Origin: Symsagittifera roscoffensis
Lineage: Eukaryota > Xenacoelomorpha > Acoela > Convolutidae
NCBI RefSeq assembly: GCF_963678635.1
Contig: NC_087062.1
Location: 51,100,178-51,164,177, forward strand
Direction of reading: 5' to 3'
DNA: 64,000 bases
Shown: positions 11,220 through 21,179 of the stretch, piece by piece
Layout of the letters: each line of letters opens with the position of its first letter
Position numbering within the stretch: position 1 is the stretch's first letter
Program-made: the position numbers and the translations under genes
Notes under the pieces: generated by a model
Databases searched by the model: none
The model's input: the letters and a program-made list of their open reading frames with translations, nothing else
Told to the model about the DNA's origin: nothing

Positions 11220-11650
11220 GGGTCTGGGACAACAAGCCGACGTGACTTCAAGCCGAAGGGAATTCAGGCCGAAATTGAAACTTTACAAGCACCTCAAATC
11301 GCTATTTTTTCATCAAAAACCAGAAGCTTTTCAAAAATTTAGGCAAGTTTAGTCCATAATAAGCGTTATTCATGACAATGAATCACTTAGGATTGGCATC
11401 CGTTAATAATATCAGCCGGTTTTGAAATGCATAAGTTATAAACAAGAAAATTGCTGTCAAACGTTTTTTATTTTTGAACTTTCCTAAACATCACATTTGG
11501 AGGATAATTTTATGAAAGTACCTGTAACTACTGAAGAAAGATCATGAAAATGGGAATTTCCTCACGAAATTTTTCAAATGATTCAATTTTCTTGAAGTCC
11601 CTAACTTTACGTTTCGGCTTGAAGTCCCATCGGCTTCATGTCCGGCACCC
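11220..11650. mobile_element. hAT-like element, CGGCTTGAAGT family, copy 2
   Basis: 431 bp, colinear with copy 1 but with its own substitutions and small indels, so it is not a recent duplicate of it. Flanks CTCATTAA (11,212-11,219) and CTCGTCAG (11,651-11,658) are compatible with an 8-bp duplication that has since taken three transitions. The right flank agrees with the uninterrupted MITE sequence. Confidence 0.8.
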
Positions 11651-11690
11651 CTCGTCAGTAAGCAGACAAATACTGTATGAACGGAGGCGG

Positions 11691-12023
11691 AGCAATAAGC
11701 AGAATGGTCTAAGAGCAGAATGAGTCCAAAAGCAGAAAAACAGAAAAATTTTGAGTTGATTTATACAAGCTAATTGTTAAAAAAATTATTAGCATCGTCA
11801 AAACATACCAAGAAAAAGAATAAATTATGCATGAATTGAATAGTTTCATTAAGTTTTTTGATTGAATTTTTTTTGAAAATCTTGATTAATTTTCTCAAAC
11901 TGTGCATAAAATAATCGTTTCTTTGAGAATTTTGACGATTCTTATACCTAATTTACTCTTCGACCATTCTGCTGATTGGCTGGCCATCGGGAATAAGGAA
12001 AATACAGCAAAAACAAAGGAAAA
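11691..12023. other. Non-coding DNA up to the gap
   Basis: AT-rich with no gene recognised. An AGCAGAAT(G/A) word repeats near 11,698-11,735. Confidence 0.4.
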
Positions 12024-12223
12024 NNNNNNNNNNNNNNNNNNNNNNNNNNNNNNNNNNNNNNNNNNNNNNNNNNNNNNNNNNNNNNNNNNNNNNNNNNNNN
12101 NNNNNNNNNNNNNNNNNNNNNNNNNNNNNNNNNNNNNNNNNNNNNNNNNNNNNNNNNNNNNNNNNNNNNNNNNNNNNNNNNNNNNNNNNNNNNNNNNNNN
12201 NNNNNNNNNNNNNNNNNNNNNNN
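12024..12223. other. Assembly gap, 200 N
   Basis: Exactly 200 N, which suggests a placeholder size. The composition changes across it from AT-rich host-like DNA to the GC-richer coding DNA of element A, so the 3' LTR of A and its junction with host DNA probably fall in the gap. Confidence 0.95.
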
Positions 12224-12775
12224 TCTAGCGTGGCTCCAGTAAGAGTGGGGTCACTCCTCTTGGTTTTATGACTGGCTAATCTCAATCCTGCCTTAAATGT
12301 GGTGGCACCATGGTTACATCGGTAATCGTTTTTGATGTGCCACGCAACCTGTCGTTGATTTCAACTCGCTTCAACTCGTTTTTCGGTTAGCTGAGTTGCC
12401 AGCTTTCGTTGGAGGTTCAGAATCCACCTTTGTCTTTCCAAATTTTCATAACCTTACTTTGCTGCCCAACTTCATCTTCATGTTCTTGCTTTAGTCAATC
12501 ACCATCTTCGATCGCATTGTTCCTTTTCGAATCCTGGACAGGTATATCACTTCCTCGTTGCTTTCTTTGTGCGTCATCTTGATCGGAGAGTTTGATTCAC
12601 TTTCTTCAGTGGCCGAATCAATTAGCAATTCACTCATTCTCCCTTTGCAGTCGTCCAGTTTGTGCCAAGGTTTTCACGCATCAGAGGTCTGTTGAGACCT
12701 GTTTTCAGTATCGACTGGGTCCCGTAGAACTGCACTGCTGTCCAGACCTTCTCCATAAAAGAAACTCTGTCCATG
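12224..12775 (-). pseudogene. Element A distal 3' region, unassigned
   Basis: GC-richer than the host DNA left of the gap and likely the 3' end of the second cargo module or 3' untranslated DNA of element A, by position. I could not align it convincingly with element C, and all minus-strand frames are interrupted. Confidence 0.35.
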
Positions 12776-13702
12776 CTACATCCTGTTCTTCTTCCATGAT
12801 CTTCGTGGTGAACTTCCCCCTATTATTCTGGCAGGGTTCCCAAGATAGGTAGTCGGGCTGCACATTCTTTTTTTCCTCCTGCGCGGAGACTCCGTTAAAA
12901 GTTTAACTGTGGTAATTTCAATCTTGCCAGGAGTGCTGCTCTCCGGCAACCTAAGTGCTGCTTTCATAATGGCAGAGGGAGGCTCCAGCGTAGAAAGTTT
13001 TACCTTCAGCTGGGTCCGTCGTCCCTTCCAACGTTTCTGTTCTTTCTTCATCTTCGTCCAAGACGCACAACCTAGTAAGGCTTTATCGCCGTCCCTTCTT
13101 ACTTGGTCTGTATCTTGCTCCATTAGTTCTTCAGGTTGATGGTCTTCTTTCTCCTCATCGTCTCGCTCCTCGTTCTTCCCTGACCCTGAAGGTCCTTGCT
13201 CATTGTTCTTTGTTTCGATTGGCTCGACTAGCTTACCCGCTGACCGGTTTTTACATTTTCTGGGTTTTATCACAATTTCTTCACAACCGAAGGCGCTAGA
13301 GCAGTCCTAGTCAGGAGTTTGCCAGTTATTGCCAACTATGGCCTCACATTCATTACTATCAGTGCAGCTTCTTGCAAGTCTGCTTTGCTTCTCATGGAAG
13401 TTGGCGCCAGGTCCAACTTGACCCAATCTTCTTAAAGTCTTCCAGGTTTCGGAGTGGCTGCGTTGCTCATCCTTCTCCCCGTCGACTCAACCACATATGC
13501 AAACTGCATGTACTGCACCACGGCAGCATTTCTGCCTACGAAGCATGGATCCATCGATTCGGAGAAGTTTGCCTTTCTTCTTTTGTTGGTTTTGAACGCT
13601 TTCAAATTGGGAGTGTGTACAACGGAGTATGCTCCGAGCAACATCTTCCGAATAAAGCGAAAATCTGGTTCTTCTTCGGGTAGCCTTTTGTAATCTTCCC
13701 AT
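12776..13702 (-). pseudogene. Element A second cargo module, distal part
   Basis: Two decayed frames (13,746-13,432 and 13,273-12,776) resemble the element C proteins at 47,563-47,054 and 47,051-45,369. Shared marks include RKMLLGAYS versus RRMLLGVTS, ESMDPCFVGRNAAV versus EGMEPRFISWNVAA, and an acidic stretch with EELMEQD versus DELMDQD after QGPSG. The reading is continuous with 16,806 onward if element D is removed. Function unknown. Lesions make it a pseudogene. Confidence 0.7.
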
Positions 13703-13918
13703 TGTCGTATTGAGTAATTTAGTTCATTTCCAAAGCTGTCAATCAAATGTTCACTATTGGTGCTAGACTAATTGATTAGCAGGTGTTTGTCCTTGGATCT
13801 GTCTGTCACCCTTGGATATTGTTTCTAACCACTCTTGATGCTAACTTTGCAAGATTAAGTTACTGTATAATTATCTCGGAATTAACAATTGCTCGACGAC
13901 AGTTTTACCTTCTCGACA
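13703..13918 (+). repeat. Element D 5' LTR
   Basis: 216 bp from TGTCGTATTGAG to TTCTCGACA. I count two differences from the 3' copy (CAAG/CGAG and CGACGACAG/CGACGTCAG), so insertion is recent compared with its decayed host element A. Confidence 0.92.
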
Positions 13919-14925
13919 TGGCGCAGCCAGCAGGATTAGGTGGGGGAAAGAATCCACTGGGCATCACGGGATTTTGGCCAGCAAAATGCACGGAACCGCC
14001 AATGATGTGGGAATTCTGGATCAACATATTCCAATGGGGAATGGTCGCCAAACACTCGCTAAATCCAATGAATTTTTACTTCGCCGCGAATCTCACAGCC
14101 GCACAAATTACTGACTTGCCCGCGGAAGTAGACGGAAAAAATCGGCGGGAATCGGAAATGGTGTTAATTTCGAACCTGTACTTGTGTTTGGGGGAGAAGG
14201 GGCAGGATGAACTGCACAAACGACGACCACACCTGGACCTTCAGACAATTCGGTACCCACGGATGATAGACGCGCTGGAAGCGGAATTCAAGAAAGAAAG
14301 GAACGAAACATATGAAACGTACCAACTCCTTTCTCGTAAGCAGTTTATAAATGAAAGTCTTGAGCAATTCCATTCCGTACTGAGCGGATTGGCAGCGCGG
14401 TGCAATTTTGGAGCACTAGAGGACCGAATATTAAGAGACGTATTCATCGTTAATATGAACAATCGGGATGCACAAAAAGAACTCTGCAGATCGACAAAAA
14501 CACCTGAGGAGGTGTACCGGATAGCTCTCTCGTACGAAAGGGGTAGCAAGTATGCATCCTCATACGTTGCCATGGGACCCGCGGGGACCCCTGGATCATC
14601 ATCGGGAGGAATCCAAATAAAATCGGAACCAGTTGGAATAATCCGGGGAGGTTACCGGAACAACCGTTCAAGGGGCCGGGGCTCTTACCAAGGCCGAGGA
14701 TCATATCGAGGAAAAAATCCCCTAAATAACAACAAATGTTATAATTGCGATCAGCAAAACTTCACCAGGGAACATTTGGACAGATGCCCAGCAAAAGGGG
14801 TTACATGCAATTTTTGCCATAAAATAGGCCATTTCGAAAGAACCTGCAGGGGTAAACGTGGAATATGTGCTCGTAGCGGTCGACCGGTTCTCTCGTTGGC
14901 CATCGGCAATGATCTGTGGAAATAA
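13918..14925 (+). CDS. gag: Element D Gag polyprotein
   Basis: About 335 residues. It starts MAQPAG, contains a capsid-like helical region (WEFWINIFQWGM near residue 30, then FHSVLSGLAARCNF and YRIALSYERG), a basic Arg/Gly stretch (RSRGRGSYQGRGSYRG) and two zinc knuckles. The second is a perfect CX2CX4HX4C (CNFCHKIGHFERTC); the first has a variant spacing (CYNC...H...C). The ATG is made by the last base of the LTR plus the primer-binding site, so the PBS encodes the first residues. The frame is also open through the last 135 bp of the LTR without an ATG requirement. After the second knuckle the frame runs into the integrase segment out of phase and stops. Uninterrupted and probably still expressible. 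Confidence 0.88.
   Translation: MAQPAGLGGGKNPLGITGFWPAKCTEPPMMWEFWINIFQWGMVAKHSLNPMNFYFAANLTAAQITDLPAEVDGKNRRESEMVLISNLYLCLGEKGQDELHKRRPHLDLQTIRYPRMIDALEAEFKKERNETYETYQLLSRKQFINESLEQFHSVLSGLAARCNFGALEDRILRDVFIVNMNNRDAQKELCRSTKTPEEVYRIALSYERGSKYASSYVAMGPAGTPGSSSGGIQIKSEPVGIIRGGYRNNRSRGRGSYQGRGSYRGKNPLNNNKCYNCDQQNFTREHLDRCPAKGVTCNFCHKIGHFERTCRGKRGICARSGRPVLSLAIGNDLWK
13919..13936 (+). promoter_or_regulatory. Element D primer-binding site (candidate)
   Basis: TGGCGCAGCCAGCAGGAT begins immediately after the 5' LTR. A TGG start is expected for pairing with a tRNA 3' CCA. I have not identified the tRNA. Confidence 0.7.
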
Positions 14926-16297
14926 TCGTTCGGACAAAATATTGAAATTCTTGAAGAGTTATATATCAAACCACGGGGTGCCACGGAAAATCCATATCGA
15001 TCAGGGAACTAATTTCATGTCAAATGCGGTCAAAGCTTTTTGTAATGGGGAAGGCATTGAAATCATTAAATCACCTGTAAACGACCATCGGGCAACCGGG
15101 TGTGTCGAGCGTACTATTGGAAGTCTTAAGAATTCAATCCTTACTTTCGCTCACGAAAAAAATCCTGAACCCTTGGAGAAAATGGTCGAACGGGCCCTTG
15201 GTGCTCTCAGATTCTCAAAAAACTCAACACTTAGAATTTCGCCTTTTGAAGCTCATCATGGTAGAGAAGCAAACACCGTTTTACGGAATCTTACTAAAAA
15301 ACCATCGTTGCAGAATCTGGATTGGTCACGGGTACTAAAAACGAAAAATGCTTGTTTAGATAACGACGATCCTAGTGTGCAAGATAAGCCCCATCCAGCC
15401 GACACAAACTGGGGTGTACGATCAGATCTCGACTATGACAGTAAAAACAGAACTCATGCACGACGCCTTACTGTGGATCAAGCTGGGAATCAGGACGACG
15501 AACCGTCAATACGCAAAAGCTCAAATCCCGCAGGACAACCGGGACCATCCGGATCATTGTTTCAGCGCACTGGAAACAAAAACTTAAAAAGGTATAGACC
15601 AGTTCATTCTAAAATTAGATCTGAGAGTGCACATACACTGACGTTAGATAATGGAGTTGTGCTTAGGAAATCGGGAGTGGCCACGAAACCCATACCGAAG
15701 AAAAAATCAAGAACCGCCGCCAAATCCGTACCACCGGTACCAGTGATCGAAGCGAACAAACGGGCTACTCAAACAACACTACCACCGCCAACCCCGCGCG
15801 ACGTGAAGGAACGATGGACCAAGCGGACTGCGGAAAAGAATCGAAAGAGGACCGGGCGCCGATTCGAAGAAAATTACTCTGAATCGGAGGACAGTGAGGA
15901 TCTACCGATTATCTCGGTAAAACGTACTCCACAACAAGTAACGACCACTCCGGAAGCACAAGTAGAACGCTCAGCAACAGCAATACCAGAGGCTGAAGCT
16001 GAAACCGACCAGGACACCATTCCGGCACTAGGCGGCGAATTGGATGCTCCAAATCCAGGGGTGCAAGCAACGGAGAATCCAGGGGTGCAAGACCCAGCAA
16101 ACCCGAAAACCACCGGCAAGAAAAAGGGAGCCTCATCCAGGAAAGCTCGGCTGGTCTCTTACAGTAGCCAGGGGGACAGCCAAGACGAGACATCATCCAC
16201 AACGTCTAGAAGAAGTGGGCGGAAAAGAACGGCGGTCACCAAAATGGGGGGCGTAATGATCGACTTTATCAATCAGAACAAGGAAGGGAAAAATTGA
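14858..16297 (+). pseudogene. Element D integrase remnant with long C-terminal tail
   Basis: The frame opens at VEYVLVAVDRFSRWPSA, the strand just after the first catalytic Asp of retroelement integrases. The second Asp (HIDQGTNF) and the Glu (GCVERTIGSLKNS) are present. The HHCC zinc-binding domain and first catalytic Asp are absent, so it cannot be a working integrase. The roughly 300-residue tail is basic, Ser/Thr/Pro-rich and of low complexity with a small NPGVQ repeat. It lies +1 relative to gag and is joined to it by an internal deletion. It overlaps the gag 3' end by 68 bp. No ATG at the start of the frame. Confidence 0.8.
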
Positions 16298-16573
16298 TCG
16301 TCGAATCCTTTAACTTCAAACTTTGTTAAACTGTTCTAACCCAGGGAGAGGGTGAGTCACTACTGGCTTAAAACTCAATCGTTATCACTATCAGTGATCC
16401 TTTAGTTATTAACAAAAAGTCGTTATTATAAAGTCTGAGTTGTATACTGTAACATGGAGCTAGTAATTCTTTTCAACTATCTGCAATCAATCAACCATCT
16501 ATTTTTCTAACCATCTATTTCAGTCATTAAAGTAAACCTGCGAAATTATTCTACTTAACTAAAGTTTTCATTA

Positions 16574-16585
16574 TCGAAGGAGAAG
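16574..16585 (+). promoter_or_regulatory. Element D polypurine tract
   Basis: GAAGGAGAAG directly precedes the TG of the 3' LTR, the normal place for plus-strand priming. Confidence 0.75.
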
Positions 16586-16801
16586 TGTCGTATTGAGTAA
16601 TTTAGTTCATTTCCAAAGCTGTCAATCAAATGTTCACTATTGGTGCTAGACTAATTGATTAGCAGGTGTTTGTCCTTGGATCTGTCTGTCACCCTTGGAT
16701 ATTGTTTCTAACCACTCTTGATGCTAACTTTGCGAGATTAAGTTACTGTATAATTATCTCGGAATTAACAATTGCTCGACGTCAGTTTTACCTTCTCGAC
16801 A
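16586..16801 (+). repeat. Element D 3' LTR
   Basis: 216 bp, TGTCGTATTGAG to CTCGACA, the direct partner of 13,703-13,918, followed by the CCAT target duplication. Confidence 0.92.
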
Positions 16802-16805
16802 CCAT

Positions 16806-18170
16806 TCTTCAATTTTTTTTCTCACTTTCTGGTATGTCGCTATTAGTCGAGGAATTCTTGTTATTTCGCCATTCGTTTTGCACCAACAGGTCTCAAAATC
16901 CAGAGCTTCGAGAACACTTCGAAATGCCCTCTGTTCACTTCGCCCATTCAATCGCGGAAGTGGTTATTGAAATTTACTGCTGTCATATCTTGCTCTGATA
17001 TTTTCGCAAACAGCAAATCTTCGCTCATCGGTTTGCGTAGCACATTCTGCTCGCACCAATTGAGTGTGCTCCCGTTCACTACTGAAATGAGGATCAGGTG
17101 CAACACCGACCTCCTGTAGGCTTACACTTTTGCGTCAGGGAATGCGAACGTCACTGATGGACCGTATATCACCGTAACAAACTCGCTGACGCCCCTGATC
17201 AGTGCTAAGGTCGCACGTCGTCTTCTCTTTCTTCTTTCTGTTGTCTTGTCTTCCGGTGCCAAAGTGATTTTGTTGTAACAGGTATTGGAAATGAGTATGT
17301 CTTAGATCCCGCAGTTTAGTCCAAGAGGCCGTAGAGTTTTTCAAGTCAAACTTTTTCACAATCTCCCTCATCTGCTCGGGGTAGCCGGTTTAAGTCATCA
17401 ACTCTCCCAACTTTCAATACGTTATCGCAATCAATGTCAGGAGTCCGTCTAGTCGGAGGTTTTGTATTCCTTCGGTCAACAGCAATGCTGGCGTTTTCCT
17501 GCTCCCAACGCTTCCATATGCTATCCGTCCTCTCAAAACCTTGTTATCCTCGCACATTCTCTGTCCAGAATGACTCGAGTGTCGTCTGGTACATCCTGTC
17601 TACGAACTGCGCTGACTTCTCTCCTTCGTTGTCCGCTAAATTCAGTTCTCTCACCAGGTAAGCATGTATCTTCGCGATCATCGGTGGGCCCCGCTCGAAA
17701 GCGTCTATACCCAATGCTGCTATCCGAAGAGTCAAGTGCCGCAAAACCATAGCTTGCAAGTGAGCTTTCGTTTGTTTGGCGTTTTGCTTCTTTGGTTTTT
17801 CTTCTTCATCAAACTCCATTCCTCTGAACCACAGGCCATTAGACATCTCCACTATCGCTTGATGATCAACATCGATTCCCGGCTTCATCTTGAGCTGCCC
17901 GATGAAACTGGACATATCCAATCCCAACACTTCATCTAACCCAAGCATGTGTAATGAATGATCTTCCAATCCTCACATGGCTTTTGATATGTCTGACTAT
18001 ACTGCAGGCAATTCTGACCGAAGAGGTCTCAGAATCCTCGCCTCACTTCGCAGTTTGGGGCAGGATTGATTACAAAATAGTTCCCTTCTGAGAGGAGCCC
18101 TATCATAGCAGGCACGGGGAGATGTGCATATCCCGGGGATAACACAAACACTGACTTTGGAGTTATCTTC
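16806..18170 (-). pseudogene. Element A second cargo module, proximal part
   Basis: Decayed frames match the element C module at 47.1-49.0 kb. 17,969-17,544 contains LGLDEVLGLDMSSF and runs without a break through DAFERGPPMIAKIHAYL, the place where element C has a frameshift. 17,371-17,135 contains FQYLLQQNHFGTG (C: LQYLLQQNRSVTG). 16,951-16,806 contains RIPRLIATYQKVRKKIEEW (C: RVPLLPEAYAHAKENQQAW). Near 18,130 VFVLSPGYAHLPVP matches C. No known domain. Function unknown. Confidence 0.75.
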
Positions 18171-20850
18171 TAGAATCTGCCTTCTTTTAACACATCCATG
18201 ATCTCACCCATGGGTTCCAGAACGTCTTTGATTGCCGGCCACACTGCGGCTTGTGTCGTTGCTGGCTCTCTGAGTCTGCTCAGGAGTCCTCTGCCGTGCA
18301 AATGATCCTTGATGCCGGGAAAACAAGTCGTTATCGGATTAACTTCTTTGTTGAACCCCAATTGCCATTGATATGGATTGCATCCAATCCAGGTCGGTTT
18401 CCGCCAACATTATCATTTCGGGCCAGAATAGGGACTTGAAGGTATTCAACAAGTCCCAGCTCGCAATCATTAAAATCTTCGCCTTTCTCATCTCTGCTTT
18501 TCGGTAGGCAGCGAAGATGGTTTCGTCAATTTGGAACTTCAATCCACCATATCCTTCTACATCACCTTCTTGTGTTACTTGCTTCGAGGAAGCTCTCTCC
18601 TCCACATGTGCTGGAGACGCTCGCAATTGTTTGAACATCTTGACATGTAGTTCAATGGTTGATCTTCTTGTCAAGAATCTTCCCGGTCTCTCTTCTCTAG
18701 TTCGCTCGCTATAGTTCTTCCTTACAACTTGCAATGATCTGGCATTCACAGGATGTTGTTGTTTGAGGGCAGTCCCTCAAGGTCAGCCAACCGCAATGCT
18801 GTCGTAGAGCTGAAGTTGATCTCTGCTGCTATCAACCACTCCACTCCTACGATCGAGTACAGTCCATTTACTGACAGTCTCGCGCCATTCAGCATTTTCA
18901 TTGCATCAGCTGCAAATCTTACTGTTTGAAGGTTCAGTTTCATTAAAGACTGCTTGTAAATGTGCCAAGGGGACGGTATCGGTCTCGATCACATCATGGA
19001 TTTTCTATCTGGACGCCGCTCATCCCTGCTTGTAGTCGTTGTCGTCGTCATCTCGAATCTGGAGGCGCCTGAGGTTGTATCCGTCGTCTGATTGAAAGGT
19101 CCCACTCTTCGTCGAGGATGAATAGCCCGTCTCGCTGGTGCTTCACCCAGTCGATCTAATACGTCTGACCTCGTTTCTGCTCAGTCGAGCTCTCTATCAC
19201 TTGCGGCACGGCTGGGACTCATCCCAAGCGTGTCTCCAGATTAGGCGGCACAGAGGTTGAGGTCACCGGCACATTAGTCACTTCCTCCGTTTTTAGAGCT
19301 CCAGTGTCGAATAGTTCACCTCCAATTCCTCTAATTATTCCTGCAAGACATGGTTTATCCAGGGATTTCCTTCCATATTGTCGAAGTGTATTCAGTCAGT
19401 GGTGAATCTGGCTTGATCCAGAGCTCTCAGCTCTTGCTCCAAGTCCATCAAGATCATTCGTCCAGCGACTTGCCAAATTACGCACTATGTTGTTCCACCT
19501 CAAGGCTCTTTCATTGTGTCTTCTAGCTGTGGCTGAATGTGTTCTTGCATTAATCGGTGTAGAGCAGACGGTCAGTACCGCACGCTAGAACTTTTGCCAC
19601 ACTGCCGGAAGCAAGCACACCAGCATTGAGTTTCTTCTGATTCTAAGCTTCTGGACACGTTGTTGGTGTCTATTAGATTCATCAAACCCACGATTCTACC
19701 CGGGTTCATCAATTCAACCATTATAAATAGCTGGGAATCTGTGTCACCTTCGAACGCCATCACCGTGGTGATCCATGATGTTCTTAAAACCTTCAACACT
19801 CTCACTAGACTATCGCCCAATATCAAATGTGAAGTTCTAAGCGGCAGCTGCTGCATCTTTAACTCTGGACACCAAGTTGATCTATTGAAACATGCTCGCA
19901 TATTCATCTTCGGGACTCCCATGAAGCTGTTTTTCATCTGATTGATCTTCTGTATGTCTAGCACACGCGACACTTAGTTCATTGGCAACTTCGTAATCTT
20001 TCTGTTGGAGGTTTTTCTGACTTCGTCATCGTAGCAGCTCCTCTCTTCTTTAATACATCGGGTGAGAGCTCTACTCTGCCGATATCATCGATTGTTCTAT
20101 AGGATGCAGTGACCCCGGAACCTGGCACACCCCTGTTGGCAACAAGTCGGCTTTATGGTTTTTTCCACTATTCGCTAATCCCAACCGTTTTTGCTATTCC
20201 CAACCGTGCTGCTCCTTAAATTTCTGCCTCAAGCATTCTATCTATTTTACTTCCTTTTTTTACAATCCTCAAACAGTCTCTTCCACATTTCTTTATCTTC
20301 TTCAGCTCTGGCCAAGGTTTTTGTCACTCGGTCCAGCTTGACTCTCGTGTCGTTCAGATGTTCATTGGTTTCTTTTGTCTGTACTTCTTCTTTCACTCTA
20401 GCTCTCTTGGCCTGCACTGCAGCAGCGTTAAACTTGGCGGGCACTGCAGCAGGGCACTGCAGCAGCGTTGATCGAAAGCGTGATGTCTATTCCTCAAACA
20501 GGACTAAGCCTGGTTGGGAGAGGCATCTGTCCAGGCTGGTACGTCCTCGTGGTACCCACCCCGGGTTCGTGCGCCAAGTCGCTTCCCGGGAGAGCTCCAT
20601 TCCTCTATCTCATGACACGCAGACTTGCTGGGTCCAACACTCCTTGCTCCCCCAAGCTGCCATCAGCAAGAAATCCGTCTGGTGGTCCCCACGGTTGTCA
20701 TACCCAGATTTTTTGTCAGAGCAGCCTTCAACATGGCCACCTCTGGGTCATCCTTGGCGTAGTCTCCCTCCAGTAGCCTACGATAGAGCTCGTCTATGAC
20801 TGGCCCACGCAGACCTCGGCTAAATCCATCAGTTCATCAAAAGTTTTAGT
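18171..20850 (-). pseudogene. Element A SGNH-hydrolase module, decayed
   Basis: Scattered frames are colinear with the element C protein at 49,044-51,902: near 20,800 DELYRRLLEGDYAKDD (C: DEIYQRLIDCDFTRED), 20,444-20,247 a coiled-coil remnant, 19,973-19,572 with SHLILGDSLVRVL (C: RHLIIGDSLVRDL) and a damaged second block TNNVSR (C: TNDVSR), 18,943-18,746 KLNLQTVRFAADAMKML, and 18,749-18,339 with FAAYRKAEMRKAKILMIAS and FKSLFWPEMI. Several frameshifts and stops, so no active enzyme. The conserved order shows that the cargo was present before A and C diverged. Confidence 0.8.
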
Positions 20851-21179
20851 TCGATTCGGTTGTATGATTTCAATAATTTTATTCTCAACAGGTTGCAATT
20901 TGAAGATTGAATTGGTTAATCAGGATCTAGAAACAAGGTCACGACTATGAATTCATATTAAGACAAACTTAACAACAGTCAGATAAAAAGTTGTTGAAGT
21001 TAAGCTATATTAAAATTCACTTCAGTCTAAAATCATGGAAACTGATCTAAGAGTGGAAAGTCCATACTTTGGATCTATTCACGGAATTATCGTTTGAGCA
21101 TTCGTGTTCACTACCCTTCCAAACCCAACATCCCAATAACATAAAATAATACATAACACATCCTAAACTCAACCTACAC
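20851..21179 (-). other. Element A spacer between pol and SGNH module
   Basis: AT-rich stretch corresponding to 51,903-52,343 in element C. It includes ACATAAAATAATACATAACA-like words seen in C near 52,200. No gene seen. Confidence 0.5.

Larger units (their letters stand above)
10712..11690. mobile_element. MITE-3 arm, interrupted twice by hAT-like elements
   Basis: Three pieces rebuild one arm of the MITE-1 family: GGAGTGCGGTCTGTAT (10,712-10,727), CTAGATAACCGCGTATTCCT (11,191-11,210) and CTCGTCAGTAAGCAGAC with AAATACTGTATGAAC (11,651-11,682). The order and spacing agree with MITE-1 and MITE-2. The other arm is absent, so the MITE was truncated or lost its right half. Confidence 0.8.
13703..16801 (+). 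mobile_element. Element D: internally deleted LTR retrotransposon
   Basis: 3,099 bp with 216-bp direct LTRs, target-site duplication CCAT (13,699-13,702 and 16,802-16,805), a primer-binding site directly after the 5' LTR and a purine tract before the 3' LTR. It encodes a full Gag and a 5'-truncated integrase region. Protease, RT and RNase H are missing, so it depended on another element for mobility. It interrupts the element A cargo frame at a TGG codon and restores that frame when removed. Confidence 0.9.
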
